A DNA stretch of 24,160 nt from an uncultured Muribaculaceae bacterium. Its GTDB lineage: Bacteria; Bacteroidota; Bacteroidia; Bacteroidales; Muribaculaceae. A program made the translations under genes and the position numbers. The first letter of the stretch is position 1. Each line of letters begins with the position of its first letter. Below are positions 7,087 to 16,523 of this stretch, in pieces. The DNA lies in assembly GCA_910587545.1 (NCBI GenBank), contig CAJUMI010000025.1, positions 1 through 24,160 of the forward strand. Direction: 5' to 3'. Under the pieces are notes generated by a model, which was not told where the DNA came from, ran no database searches, and saw only the letters and a program-made list of their open reading frames with translations.

Positions 7087-7593
7087 ATGAAACCAATCGT
7101 AAGCATTATCATGGGCAGCACCTCGGATCTGCCCGTACTCCGCAAGGCGGCTGATTTTCTCGAGCAGATGGAGGTGCCGTTCGAGATGAACGCTCTGAGC
7201 GCTCACCGTACACCTCATGAAGTTGAAGAATTTGCGAGCGGCGCTGCCGCGCGCGGACTGAAGGTGATCATTGCCGCTGCCGGCATGGCAGCGGCATTGC
7301 CCGGCGTGATTGCCGCTCTGACTCCTCTGCCGGTCATCGGTCTGCCTATAGACTCGACACTGCAAGGCCAGGATGCGTTGCTCTCGATCGTGCAGATGCC
7401 TCCGGGGATACCTGTCGCGACAGTAGGCATCAATGCCGGCCTTAACGCCGCCATCCTCGCCGTGAGGATGCTGTCGCTCAGCGATGAAGCGCTTGCCGGA
7501 CGTTATGCGTCCTATTGTGCGTCGCTGTCGAAGAAAATAGTGAAGGCCAATGCCGATCTGGCTGCGATCAGCGATTATAAATATAAGGTGTAA
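7087..7593 (+). CDS. purE: N5-carboxyaminoimidazole ribonucleotide mutase
   Basis: A 168-residue cytosolic purine-biosynthesis enzyme (N5-CAIR to CAIR). Motifs are MGSTSDLP (9-16), SAHRTP (38-43) with the catalytic H40, AAGMAAALPGVIA (64-76), LPVIGLPID, and SIVQMPPGIPVATVGI (100-115). The frame is open far upstream (to 6535) inside the PAP2-like gene, but the family N-terminus (KPIVSIIMGSTSD) starts exactly at the ATG at 7087, so that start is chosen. Position 70 is Ala where E. coli PurE has His in GGAAHLPGM; I believe this is common in Bacteroidetes. Its placement directly before ispG is a known Bacteroidales arrangement. Confidence 0.95.
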   Translation: MKPIVSIIMGSTSDLPVLRKAADFLEQMEVPFEMNALSAHRTPHEVEEFASGAAARGLKVIIAAAGMAAALPGVIAALTPLPVIGLPIDSTLQGQDALLSIVQMPPGIPVATVGINAGLNAAILAVRMLSLSDEALAGRYASYCASLSKKIVKANADLAAISDYKYKV

Positions 7594-7604
7594 ACGGATT
7601 GACA

Positions 7605-9164
7605 ATGGTTCGGGAAAATTTCCGTCGCAAGACTACTGTCGTCAGAGTCGGCAACACGACTATAGGCGGCGATGCGCCCGTCAGGCTGCAGTCGATGACC
7701 AATACGTCGACGCTCGACACAGAAGCGTCGGTCGCCCAGTGTGAGGCTATAGCAGCGGCAGGCGCCGACATCGTCAGACTGACCGCCCAGGGTGTGGCGC
7801 AGGCCAGAAATATGGGGATAATCCGCCGCCGCCTCAGAGAGGACGGAGTCGACACTCCGCTGGTGGCCGATATCCATTTCAATCCGGCCGCGGCATTCGA
7901 GGCAGCGACGCAGGTCGAGAAAGTGAGGATCAATCCGGGCAATTTCGTCGACCCGGGTCGAACGTTCAAAAAACTGACATATACCGACGAGGAGTATGCT
8001 GCCGAACTGCAGAAGATAGCTGACAAGCTGGTGCCGTTTCTTAAAGTTTGCCGCGAGCATTCGACGGCCATACGCCTCGGCGTGAACCACGGCTCTCTGT
8101 CTGACCGCATAATGAGCCGTTACGGCGATACGCCTGCCGGGATTGTGGAGTCGGCGATGGAATTTCTCAGGGTCTGTCGCAGCGAGAATTTCAACGATGT
8201 CGTGATCTCGATCAAGGCGTCGAATGTAGTAGTGATGACCCGTACAGTCAGGATGCTTGTCGAGGCGATGGACGCCGAGGACATGCACTATCCGCTGCAC
8301 CTCGGAGTGACCGAGGCCGGAGACGCCGAGGACGGCCGTGTGAAATCGGCGGTCGGCATCGGGTCGCTGCTTGCCGACGGCATAGGCGACACGATAAGAG
8401 TGTCGCTCAGCGAGGCACCGGAGAACGAAGTGCCTGTGGCGCGTATGCTTGTCGAGCACATCGAGCGCATCGCTTCTGACGATATGCCCCGTGCGGAGAG
8501 AGTTACGGCCGATGCTCAGGCTAGAAAGACTCCTGTCGCGGCCTGGGAGGATTTTGATCCTGAGGAAGGCATGCCCGAGGGCTATGACGAGGTGTCGTCG
8601 GCGCGTGTCGGCGCGATTTCAGACATCCGGCGTCAGATGGCCGCCCGCAAGGCAGAGGGAAAGGTAGCCCCGACGGTGATCAAGATCAGCTATCCGGCAG
8701 ATTTTGACGCCGAAAGGGTCACGGTGGCGGCCTCTGTTGATTTTGGATCACTGTTGCTCGACGGTCTCGGCGACGGCATCATGATCGATGCTCCCGGGGT
8801 TGAAAAGGATAAATTGCGCTCGCTGGAGATGAGCATACTTCAGGCCACGCGCCGCCGCATCAGCAAAACGGAGTATATCGCATGTCCGGGTTGCGGGCGC
8901 ACCCTCTTCGACTTGCCGTCGGTGCTCAAAACCGTCAAAGAGGGCACGTCACACCTTAAAGGGTTGAAAATCGGCGTGATGGGCTGCATTGTCAACGGCC
9001 CCGGCGAGATGGCCGACGCCGACTATGGTTACGTCGGGGCCGCCGCGGGTTGTGTGAGCCTCTATAAAGGCAAGGAGTGTGTTGTAAAGAACATACCTGC
9101 CGATGAAGCGTTGCCGCGCCTGATCGCTCTAATCAAGGAAAACGGCGACTGGACTGATGAGTAA
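7605..9164 (+). CDS. ispG: 4-hydroxy-3-methylbut-2-en-1-yl diphosphate synthase (IspG/GcpE), insertion-domain type
   Basis: A 519-residue enzyme of the MEP isoprenoid pathway that reductively opens MEcPP to HMBPP. The TIM-barrel domain covers about residues 1-290 (RLQSMTNTSTLDTEA, VADIHFN, KVRINPGN, IRLGVNHGSLSDR, PLHLGVTEAG). The [4Fe-4S] domain at the C-terminus has CPGCGRT with C427 and C430, and GCIVNGPGE with C461 and E468. Between them (about 295-400) lies the extra domain found in Bacteroidetes, Chlamydiae and plants, absent from the shorter E. coli type. From memory, Bacteroides homologues are longer, so this insert may be a compact version. The ATG at 7605 is preferred over a TTG at 7599. 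The stop overlaps the next gene's start by 8 bases. Confidence 0.96.
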   Translation: MVRENFRRKTTVVRVGNTTIGGDAPVRLQSMTNTSTLDTEASVAQCEAIAAAGADIVRLTAQGVAQARNMGIIRRRLREDGVDTPLVADIHFNPAAAFEAATQVEKVRINPGNFVDPGRTFKKLTYTDEEYAAELQKIADKLVPFLKVCREHSTAIRLGVNHGSLSDRIMSRYGDTPAGIVESAMEFLRVCRSENFNDVVISIKASNVVVMTRTVRMLVEAMDAEDMHYPLHLGVTEAGDAEDGRVKSAVGIGSLLADGIGDTIRVSLSEAPENEVPVARMLVEHIERIASDDMPRAERVTADAQARKTPVAAWEDFDPEEGMPEGYDEVSSARVGAISDIRRQMAARKAEGKVAPTVIKISYPADFDAERVTVAASVDFGSLLLDGLGDGIMIDAPGVEKDKLRSLEMSILQATRRRISKTEYIACPGCGRTLFDLPSVLKTVKEGTSHLKGLKIGVMGCIVNGPGEMADADYGYVGAAAGCVSLYKGKECVVKNIPADEALPRLIALIKENGDWTDE

Positions 9165-10395
9165 GCGGCGTCATGAAATAACTGTCGGCAAACTGTCAAA
9201 CGGCCTACAGGCGGTGCATCAGCGTTGCCGAGGCAGCGCAGTGGGCATATTCGGCCTGTGTGTCAAGGCTGGCAGCCGCAATGATCCCTATGGAGGGCAC
9301 GGACTGGCTCACTTCGTTGAGCATACCATATTCAAAGGCACCGGACACCGCAGATCGAGCCATATAATCAACCGCATGGAAGCCGTGGGCGGCGAGCTCA
9401 ATGCCTACACGACCAAGGAAGAGACCGTCATCTACAGCGTATTTCCGGCTGCGCATCTGTCGAGGGCGGCTGAACTGATCGCCGATCTGGCCCATGATTC
9501 GCGTTTTCCGGAGCGTGAACTCGCCAAGGAGCGCGAGGTCGTGGCCGATGAGATAGATTCTTATCTCGACACACCCTCGGAAGCCATATACGATGACTTC
9601 GAAGATCTGATGTTTGCCGGCTCGCCGCTGGGACACAATATCTTAGGTGATCGTATGAGTCTGAAACGCTTTGACTGCAATACTTGCCGGAAGTTTCTGA
9701 GACGCAATTACAGGGCGGACAATATGGTGGCTTTCTACAGTGGGCCGAGAGGCGCCGAGGCTGTGTTCGGCCTGCTTGACAGGTATCTGTCGGTGATCGG
9801 GGATGGCGGAGAGTCGGCTCCGGTGCCGGAGACGCGTCCGCGGTTCAACGCTCCGTTCGACGAAAAGAGTGTCATAGCCACCCATCAGTCCCATTGCATA
9901 GTAGGGGCGAGAATCGGATCGTATCTCGACGATAGCCGGTATGCGACGGCGTTGCTTACAAACCTGACGGGCGGTCCGGGCATGAACTCGTTGCTCAATG
10001 TGGAACTCAGGGAGCGCCGAGGACTGGTCTATAATGTCGAGGCATCGACGGCGCTGTTCTCTGACTGCGGGCTGATGACGGTTTATTTCGGTTGCGATCC
10101 GTCGGACAGCCGGCGGTGCAGGGACATCGTCATGCGCTGTTTTGATAATCTGTCAGACAGCCTCACAGCAAAACGCATCGAGGCCGCCAAGAAGCAGTAT
10201 CTTGGTCAGCTTGTCATCTCGTCGGAAAGCCGGGAGAGCTCTATCCTTGAAGTAGCCCGTTCGCTGCTGTGGCGCGGCAGAATCGCCGATGTCGCCGTGA
10301 CGGAAGAGATGATAGGAAGCATTTCGAAAGCCGATCTGCTTGATGTCGCCGAGGTCATGAACAGGCCGAGCATACTCACTTTTTCGCCGGAGTGA
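9157..10395 (+). CDS. M16 family zinc metallopeptidase (processing-peptidase-like)
   Basis: A 412-residue M16B-type peptidase. The inverted zinc motif HFVEH is at residues 52-56 with E55 as the catalytic base. The third zinc ligand is probably E132 in VVADEID, 75 residues further on, within the normal spacing. GGPGMNSLLNVELRERRGLVYNV (about 273-295) is the typical C-terminal-half segment including the RGLVY motif. No signal peptide is evident, suggesting a cytoplasmic location. It overlaps the end of ispG by 8 bases and closes the tdk-to-M16 run, with a 91-base gap before the next gene. The substrate is unknown. Confidence 0.93.
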   Translation: MSKRRHEITVGKLSNGLQAVHQRCRGSAVGIFGLCVKAGSRNDPYGGHGLAHFVEHTIFKGTGHRRSSHIINRMEAVGGELNAYTTKEETVIYSVFPAAHLSRAAELIADLAHDSRFPERELAKEREVVADEIDSYLDTPSEAIYDDFEDLMFAGSPLGHNILGDRMSLKRFDCNTCRKFLRRNYRADNMVAFYSGPRGAEAVFGLLDRYLSVIGDGGESAPVPETRPRFNAPFDEKSVIATHQSHCIVGARIGSYLDDSRYATALLTNLTGGPGMNSLLNVELRERRGLVYNVEASTALFSDCGLMTVYFGCDPSDSRRCRDIVMRCFDNLSDSLTAKRIEAAKKQYLGQLVISSESRESSILEVARSLLWRGRIADVAVTEEMIGSISKADLLDVAEVMNRPSILTFSPE

Positions 10396-10438
10396 GTCAA
10401 AAAAGCAGCGTAAGGGCCGAGTGTTCGAAAAAAATCAG

Positions 10439-10446
10439 TAATTTTA
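10439..10446 (+). promoter_or_regulatory. Possible -7 element before the DUF5715 gene
   Basis: TAATTTTA, 41 bases before the ATG at 10487, matches TAnnTTTG except for the last base. I find no TTTG at the expected distance upstream. The 91-base gap is the widest since the start of the tdk run, so a promoter here is plausible but weakly supported. Confidence 0.3.
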
Positions 10447-10486
10447 CAAGACGTATGCCGACTGTGTCGCTTTACCGATTTTTCAG

Positions 10487-11227
10487 ATGAAAAGAATAAT
10501 ATATATTATCGCCGCCGTAAATCTGAGTGTGCTGCTGTTTGCAGCATGCGGCGATGACAGTGAAAAGCCGGCAACCGATCGTCGTGTCGCTCTCGAGACA
10601 CTGCTGGACGATGAAGTATATAATCCTTATGACTCCCATCTCGACAGTGCCCCCGACGAAGGCTGCGTCAAGTTGAAGCTACGCCCGATAGGTCCGCTCC
10701 GACGGGTGTTCCGCGACAGCAATTATCTGCATCTGGAAGCTGCCGGGGAGCTTGGCACGGGAGTCATCGAGGATATAAACGACGCGTGGTATCTGCCTCA
10801 TCCGTTAGTCGGAATAAAGTCGTGCAAGGAGTATTATGTCGACGAACTGACCCACAGCTATCCTTATCTGGTGCCTGAGGCGGCCGAACTGCTGTCGGAA
10901 ATCGGTCAACGCTTCAACGATTCGCTTGAGGCTCGCGGTGGCGGAGACTACAGGCTCAAGGTGACGAGCGTAATGCGCACTCCGTTGACCGTCAGTAAAC
11001 TGAGGAGAATTAACCGCAACGCCACCGAAGCCTCGGCCCATCAGTACGGCACGACATTCGACATAAGCTATTCGCGGTTTATCTGCGATTCGATCAATGT
11101 CAACCGCTCGTTTGAGGATCTGAAAAACCTGTTGGGCGAGATCCTGTATGATCTGCGTGGGGCCGGCCGCTGCTATGTTGTGTTCGAGCGAAAACAGAGT
11201 TGTTTCCATATAACCGTCCGCCCGTGA
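10487..11227 (+). CDS. DUF5715 lipoprotein with M15-peptidase-like motifs
   Basis: A 246-residue lipoprotein: the hydrophobic signal ends in the lipobox LFAAC, with the acylated Cys at position 21 followed by GDDS. The C-terminal half has features of the M15/VanY-type LD- or DD-carboxypeptidase fold: VTSVMRTP (R164), ASAHQYGTTFD with H185 and D192 as candidate zinc ligands, and CFHITVRP at the very end with H241 as a candidate third ligand. This suggests a cell-wall peptide-trimming enzyme anchored in the envelope, but the exact family (DUF5715) has no activity I can cite. Its stop overlaps the next gene's GTG start (GTGA), linking it to the AsmA-like protein. Confidence 0.8.
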   Translation: MKRIIYIIAAVNLSVLLFAACGDDSEKPATDRRVALETLLDDEVYNPYDSHLDSAPDEGCVKLKLRPIGPLRRVFRDSNYLHLEAAGELGTGVIEDINDAWYLPHPLVGIKSCKEYYVDELTHSYPYLVPEAAELLSEIGQRFNDSLEARGGGDYRLKVTSVMRTPLTVSKLRRINRNATEASAHQYGTTFDISYSRFICDSINVNRSFEDLKNLLGEILYDLRGAGRCYVVFERKQSCFHITVRP

Positions 11228-14200
11228 AAAAGATTGCATCAGAAAAAGACAGGCAACGATATCCGTTGTGGCGTCGTGTGGGCAAGATAATGCTGTGGTG
11301 TGGACTTGCCATTGTTCTGGCAGTGTACGGGACGCTGAGGTGCGTCGTCACGGTCCTTTCCCCCGACAAACTCACTCCGATAGTGTGCAAAGTGGCTAAC
11401 GGACTGATAGATGCCGATGTGGAAATGTCGACTGTAGAACTGTCGGCGATGAACACATATCCGTTTCTGCGTCTGAGGGTCGACTCTCTGCGCATAGTCA
11501 ATCCGCACATGCAGGAGCTGAAATCTGACACGTCGCTCCATCTTCCCGACTATGCAGACACGCTGCTGACTCTTGAGCGCTTTGTCGGCGAGCTGAATAT
11601 GCCCAAGTTGCTTGTAGGCGCGGTAAGCATCAACGACATAACTTTCGACCGTCCGGCAGTCAATGTTGTGATTGTCAACGACTCGATCAATAATTTCGAC
11701 ATCTTTCCAGCAGGTGGCGCGTCGGAGGAGACGAGCGCCGGGACGAGGCTGCCCGACATCGAGCTACGCCATTTTTCGATAGAGAACTCCGAGCCGTTCC
11801 GTTATTTTGATGCCTCCGGAAAAATGTCAGCCGCCATGGAGGTGAAAACACTTGTAGAGCGGAACGACAGAAAGCCCTCATACGAACTCCGTTTCGAGGG
11901 CGACTTGGCGAGCGGACTGCTGAGTGATTACAATCTGGCGCATCTGCCGCTGACGCTCGATGGCGACATTGTCTGGAAACCCGATGAGGCCAGCCGGATA
12001 GCGCTAAAGGATTTCACTCTCGGCGTTGAGCGTTTCAAAGTCGACTTCAGTGTGGACGCTGATTTTACTGACGGGCTTATCCTGAATGATCTGAAGGTCA
12101 GGAGCGGGGGTATAGGAGTGACGGATATTCTGGCATTTGTGCCGCAAGATATTGCGCGAAAATATGAACTGGACGCTCTAAAGACCGATGCCGCCATGTC
12201 GGTGAGTTTCGGGCTCGACAGTGCTTTCATATTGGATCGTGACAGTATACCGTATGCGACGTTGACTTTTGCTGTCGATCCGTGCATGCTCAGATACGGC
12301 AACGCGCGTTTTGAACGCTTTGCCGCATCGGTTACAGCCATGCTGCGGGGTAATGATCTGTCAGAAGCTGTTGTGACGCTTGACAGTCTTGCCGTGGCCG
12401 GTCCGGCCACGGCTCTGAAGCTGTCGGGCAGAGTCACAGATGTGACAGGTGATCCGGAATTTAAAATACGACTTGACGGCTACACCAACCTTGCCAAGCT
12501 GCCGCCTCCGTTGATGAAATATGTCGACGGCTATATCTCCGGCCGTGTGAAGACAGAAATCGACATGGCCGGACGCCTGTCGATGTTTGACCGCAATAAT
12601 TTCCATAAGTTGAAGGCCGACGGTGATATCGACGGCCGAAATCTTTACTGGCTGTCGTCGGACACGGCCAATATGGCGTTTGTGCGGAATGTTTGCTTCA
12701 AATTCGGCACAAAGATGCGCTTCAACAACAGTTCGGATCTGCTGGCCGCAAAGATTTCGGCAGATTCGGCCGAGGTGCTGTCGGGCGGAGTGTCGGTCAA
12801 TATGGCCGATCTCTCTTTAGGAGTAGGAGTGGAAAACAGCCGGCCGAGCGCCGACACTACGCTGGTGATCCCGATGGGCGGAGCGTTGAAACTCGCAAAG
12901 CTCAATGTCAGTTCCATAACAGACTCGGCAGGGGTGCGTTTCAGAGAAATTGCCGGAAATGTCGTGATGCGGCGCTTCAACGACATGAGCCGGGTGCCTG
13001 AGTTTGTCTTCAACCTGAGCATAGACCGAATGGCGGCCGGATCGCCCGATGCGCGTATGTTGTTCTCGCGATCGCGTCTTGAGTTCAATGCCCATAAACT
13101 GCCTGTCGGCAAACAGGTGCTCAGGATGCGCAAGACAATCGACTCCATAGCCAAATCGCGTCCCGACCTTTCGCCTGACTCGGTGATGGCTCTCGCCGTG
13201 GCCAAACGCAGGCAGCAACGCGGCCGTTATCACAGGGTGCACGCCGAAACGACGGATTCGGCCACCGAAATAATCGAGTGGGGGACGTCCAAGGCTTTTG
13301 ACAGACTGCTTCTGACATGGGATCTCAAGGGGTTGCTGACTGCCGACCGTGCAAGTCTGTTCACTCCATATTTCCCTCTGCGTAACCGACTGAGAAATCT
13401 CAATATCAGTTTCAACAATGATTCGATCTGTCTCAGGCAGATCGCATATAAGGTGGGTCGCTCTGATTTTCTTGCCGACGGCACGATCTCGAACATAAAG
13501 AGGGCATTGACGTCGCGCAGACGCCTTTCGCCGCTTAAAGTCGATTTTGACGCTTACAGCGATACCGTCGATGTGAACCAGATAGCCGAAGGTTTTTTCC
13601 GCGGCGCGGCATACTCTCACCTGCGCAGCAAGGGTGTGGCTGCGGATCTGAGCGTGGTTGACGACGATGAGTCCTTTGAGCGAGAGATAGACAAAACCAT
13701 GGCTCAGTCGTCAGACACGATGGCTCCTGTGCTGATACCTGCCAATGTCGAGGCAAATCTGAATGTCAGGGCCCGGAATATTCTGTACTCCGATCTGCTT
13801 CTCCATGACATGACGGGCAATGTGCTCGTCTATGACGGAGCTGTGAATTTGCATCGGCTCAAGGCCTCATCAGATGTAGGTTCAGTGGATCTGTCGGCGC
13901 TTTACTCGGCCCCGACCGCCGATGATATGCGTTTTGGTTTCGGTCTGCAGGTAAGCGACTTCGATATCTCAAGGTTTATAGGTCTTGTGCCGGCGATCGA
14001 CTCCATCATGCCGCTTCTGCGTGACATATCGGGCATCATAGACGCCGACGTCGCGGCTACGGTCAACATAGGGCGTGACATGAACCTCGATCTGCCGTCG
14101 CTCACCGCGGCAATCAAACTCGAGGGTGATTCGCTCCAGCTTCTTGATGCCGAAACATTCAGAACCATAGCGAAATGGTTGATGTTCAAGAACAAGAAAC

Positions 14201-14706
14201 GCAATATCATCGACCATATGAATGTAGAGATGATCATCGCCGACAATGAGATGCAGCTGTTTCCGTTTATATTTGATATAGACCGCTACAAAATAGGCGT
14301 TCAGGGACATAACGACCTTGCCCTGAATTTCAACTATCTTGTTTCGGTGCTTAAATCGCCTCTGCCGTTCAAGTTCGGGATAACGCTCAAGGGAAATCCC
14401 GACGATTACAAGATCAGACTCGGACGGGCGAAGTTTGACGAGAAGCAGGCTGTGGAGCGTAAGCAGATTGTCGACACGGCGCGCGTCAACCTGATCGACC
14501 AGATCGAGAATGTGTTCAGACGCGGTGTCCGTCGGTCGGAGTTCGCCCGGCTCAAACTTCCGGAAGACAAGTCTGCGGCAGCAGACATCAATCTTGAAAG
14601 TGATCCGGTCACGGCGGCAGATTCGTTATTATTCATTCAGGAAGGTCTGATTCCGGCTCCGGTTGAGCCCGACGGGCCGGTAAATGAAGAAAAAAAGAAG
14701 AAATGA
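11224..14706 (+). CDS. AsmA-like giant envelope protein
   Basis: A 1160-residue protein with one N-terminal membrane segment (about residues 21-45, following a basic stretch), then a very long beta-rich periplasmic region typical of AsmA-like proteins. Recognisable stretches are the early TPIVCKVANGLIDADVEMS segment, repeated LSALNDIR/LKLSG-type strand patterns, and the C-terminal AsmA-like part (MNVEMIIADNEMQLFPF, then FKFGITLKGNPDDYKIRLG). The tail is charged, ending in EEKKKK. The family is related to bridge proteins proposed to move phospholipids between membranes, so a lipid-transport role is inferred. I chose GTG at 11224, which forms GTGA with the upstream stop; a TTG at 11200 in the same frame is possible. 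The stop overlaps the HAD gene start (ATGA). Confidence 0.85.
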   Translation: MKKIASEKDRQRYPLWRRVGKIMLWCGLAIVLAVYGTLRCVVTVLSPDKLTPIVCKVANGLIDADVEMSTVELSAMNTYPFLRLRVDSLRIVNPHMQELKSDTSLHLPDYADTLLTLERFVGELNMPKLLVGAVSINDITFDRPAVNVVIVNDSINNFDIFPAGGASEETSAGTRLPDIELRHFSIENSEPFRYFDASGKMSAAMEVKTLVERNDRKPSYELRFEGDLASGLLSDYNLAHLPLTLDGDIVWKPDEASRIALKDFTLGVERFKVDFSVDADFTDGLILNDLKVRSGGIGVTDILAFVPQDIARKYELDALKTDAAMSVSFGLDSAFILDRDSIPYATLTFAVDPCMLRYGNARFERFAASVTAMLRGNDLSEAVVTLDSLAVAGPATALKLSGRVTDVTGDPEFKIRLDGYTNLAKLPPPLMKYVDGYISGRVKTEIDMAGRLSMFDRNNFHKLKADGDIDGRNLYWLSSDTANMAFVRNVCFKFGTKMRFNNSSDLLAAKISADSAEVLSGGVSVNMADLSLGVGVENSRPSADTTLVIPMGGALKLAKLNVSSITDSAGVRFREIAGNVVMRRFNDMSRVPEFVFNLSIDRMAAGSPDARMLFSRSRLEFNAHKLPVGKQVLRMRKTIDSIAKSRPDLSPDSVMALAVAKRRQQRGRYHRVHAETTDSATEIIEWGTSKAFDRLLLTWDLKGLLTADRASLFTPYFPLRNRLRNLNISFNNDSICLRQIAYKVGRSDFLADGTISNIKRALTSRRRLSPLKVDFDAYSDTVDVNQIAEGFFRGAAYSHLRSKGVAADLSVVDDDESFEREIDKTMAQSSDTMAPVLIPANVEANLNVRARNILYSDLLLHDMTGNVLVYDGAVNLHRLKASSDVGSVDLSALYSAPTADDMRFGFGLQVSDFDISRFIGLVPAIDSIMPLLRDISGIIDADVAATVNIGRDMNLDLPSLTAAIKLEGDSLQLLDAETFRTIAKWLMFKNKKRNIIDHMNVEMIIADNEMQLFPFIFDIDRYKIGVQGHNDLALNFNYLVSVLKSPLPFKFGITLKGNPDDYKIRLGRAKFDEKQAVERKQIVDTARVNLIDQIENVFRRGVRRSEFARLKLPEDKSAAADINLESDPVTAADSLLFIQEGLIPAPVEPDGPVNEEKKKK

Positions 14707-15449
14707 CAATGTTGAGTTCTATATTAAGTGATTATGTCAAGCGGCACCGCTATACACGTCTGCAACCACTGGCTGCCCTCATCGATATGGACGGCACTCT
14801 CTATGACTCCATGGGCAATCATGCCGAGGCATGGTGCAGGATGTGTGAGGAAAACGGTCTGAGCGTGACGCGCGAGGAATTTTTTCTCTATGAGGGAATG
14901 ACAGGCGCCGGGACAATAGATATTCTGATGCAGCGCTGCCGCGGCCGTCACGCGACAGAGGAGGAATGCATATCGTTGTATAGACGTAAGACCGAGATCT
15001 TCAAGGAGCTCCCGCCTGTCAGGCCTATGCCCGGGGCAAAAGATCTTACCGATCTTATGAAAACTGTCGGCATGAGGCGTGTTCTCGTGACCGGTTCGGG
15101 TCAGAACTCGCTGCTGAACAGACTTGACGAGGATTTCCCCGGCGTGTTTACCGATGGAATGAGAGTGACATCGCGCGATGTCACCCGCGGCAAGCCTCAT
15201 CCCGAGCCGTATATACGCGGAATGCAGATCGCCGGTGTCACGCCGTCGCAGGCGATAGCTGTCGAAAACGCTCCGCTGGGAGTGAAGTCTGCGGCAACGG
15301 CCGGAGCGTTTACTGTCGGAGTGGTGACCGGTCCTGTGGCGAGAACGGAACTTGAGGCGGCCGGCGCGGCTGTGGTCTATGATTCCATGACAGAATGCGC
15401 TGAAGAGTTTCCGACATTACTTTATGAAATGCTGACATTGAACTTATGA
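14703..15449 (+). CDS. HAD-superfamily phosphatase, beta-phosphoglucomutase-like
   Basis: A 248-residue cytosolic HAD hydrolase. Motif I is DMDGT with nucleophile D28 and D30, followed by a helical cap (about 35-110). Motif II is VLVTGSGQ with Thr, motif III is the Lys of RGKPHPEPY, and motif IV is AVENAPLGVKSA, where the usual ED is EN. This profile fits small sugar-phosphate phosphatases or beta-phosphoglucomutase-like enzymes, and the substrate cannot be read from sequence. The start forms ATGA with the AsmA-like stop (ATG 14709 is an alternative), and the stop overlaps the aroB start in the same way. Confidence 0.88.
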   Translation: MTMLSSILSDYVKRHRYTRLQPLAALIDMDGTLYDSMGNHAEAWCRMCEENGLSVTREEFFLYEGMTGAGTIDILMQRCRGRHATEEECISLYRRKTEIFKELPPVRPMPGAKDLTDLMKTVGMRRVLVTGSGQNSLLNRLDEDFPGVFTDGMRVTSRDVTRGKPHPEPYIRGMQIAGVTPSQAIAVENAPLGVKSAATAGAFTVGVVTGPVARTELEAAGAAVVYDSMTECAEEFPTLLYEMLTLNL

Positions 15450-16519
15450 GGCAGCGGCTTATTTTTACCAACCGGCCCGGCGAGGCGATCGACGGCCTTG
15501 TGGCCGGACTAAGACCGGCCAACGTGTATGTCATCGTTGACGCAAACACCGAAAAACAGGTGCTTTCGTTGCTTTCGGCAATGTCTGAAGCCGTGGCGGG
15601 CGCAAAAACGATATGTGTCGGCGAGGGCGATGTGAATAAGAATCTTGATTCGCTCGCATCTGTCTGGACGGTCCTCAACGAGACGGGGGCCACGCGTTCG
15701 TCGCTGGTGCTTAACGTCGGGGGCGGAATGGTCACAGACATGGGCGGATTTGCCGCCGCTACATTCAAGCGCGGGATGCGTTTTATCAACGTGCCGACCA
15801 CGCTTCTTGCCGCCGTAGACGCATCTGTCGGCGGCAAGACAGGTGTAAATTTCAACGGCTGCAAAAACGAGATCGGTGTGTTTGCCGAGTCGGAGGCTGC
15901 GGTCATCTCCACGGTCTTTTTCGACACACTGCCCGTCCGTGAGCTACTGTCGGGCTATGCGGAGATGCTCAAGCACGCGCTGCTCGACAACCGCAAGACG
16001 TTCTGCGATCTTCTCGACTACAGTTTCGCCGGAGCGGGTTACGACAAGGACCGTCTGCTCGAGTTGCTGAAGGAAAGTGTAGCAGTCAAAGAGAGGATCG
16101 TGGCGGAGGATCTTCATGAACACGGCATCCGCAAGGCTCTGAATCTCGGACATACCACGGGCCACGCTTTTGAGAGCTTCGCTATGGCTGTCAGGCACTC
16201 GCCGATCCCTCACGGCTATGCTGTGGCATGGGGTATGGTCGTCGAACTCATACTCTCACGCATGCTGACCGGCTTCCCGTCGGATATGCTTCAGCGTTAT
16301 GTCGCGTATGTGAGAGATAACTACGGAGCGTTTGACTTCACGTGTGACGACTATTCCCGGCTGCTCGGGTTCATGGCTCACGACAAGAAGAACCCGTCGG
16401 CAGACAGGATCAACTTCAGCCTGCTCGGCGATGTTGGCGATGTGGTCATAGACACTGTGGTCGATATCGATAATATCAAAGCCGCGCTTGACATCTATCG
16501 TGACATGACTGGCATCTGA
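15446..16519 (+). CDS. aroB: 3-dehydroquinate synthase
   Basis: A 357-residue enzyme converting DAHP to 3-dehydroquinate, the second step of the shikimate pathway. It shows the NAD-binding NVGGGMVTDMGGFAA segment, then FKRGMRFINVPTTLLAAVDAS and VGGKTGVNF. Metal and active-site motifs follow: GYAEMLKHALL, NLGHTTGHAFE, and HGYAVAWGM. Length matches the family. The start overlaps the HAD stop as ATGA. A histidine kinase follows after only four bases, so the chain of overlaps continues. Confidence 0.96.
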   Translation: MRQRLIFTNRPGEAIDGLVAGLRPANVYVIVDANTEKQVLSLLSAMSEAVAGAKTICVGEGDVNKNLDSLASVWTVLNETGATRSSLVLNVGGGMVTDMGGFAAATFKRGMRFINVPTTLLAAVDASVGGKTGVNFNGCKNEIGVFAESEAAVISTVFFDTLPVRELLSGYAEMLKHALLDNRKTFCDLLDYSFAGAGYDKDRLLELLKESVAVKERIVAEDLHEHGIRKALNLGHTTGHAFESFAMAVRHSPIPHGYAVAWGMVVELILSRMLTGFPSDMLQRYVAYVRDNYGAFDFTCDDYSRLLGFMAHDKKNPSADRINFSLLGDVGDVVIDTVVDIDNIKAALDIYRDMTGI

Positions 16520-16523
16520 AGAT

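Noticed and set aside
7575..8459. 294-codon minus-strand frame opposite ispG
   Set aside because: It is a shadow of the IspG coding sequence, which has full catalytic motifs. The minus translation shows no domain.
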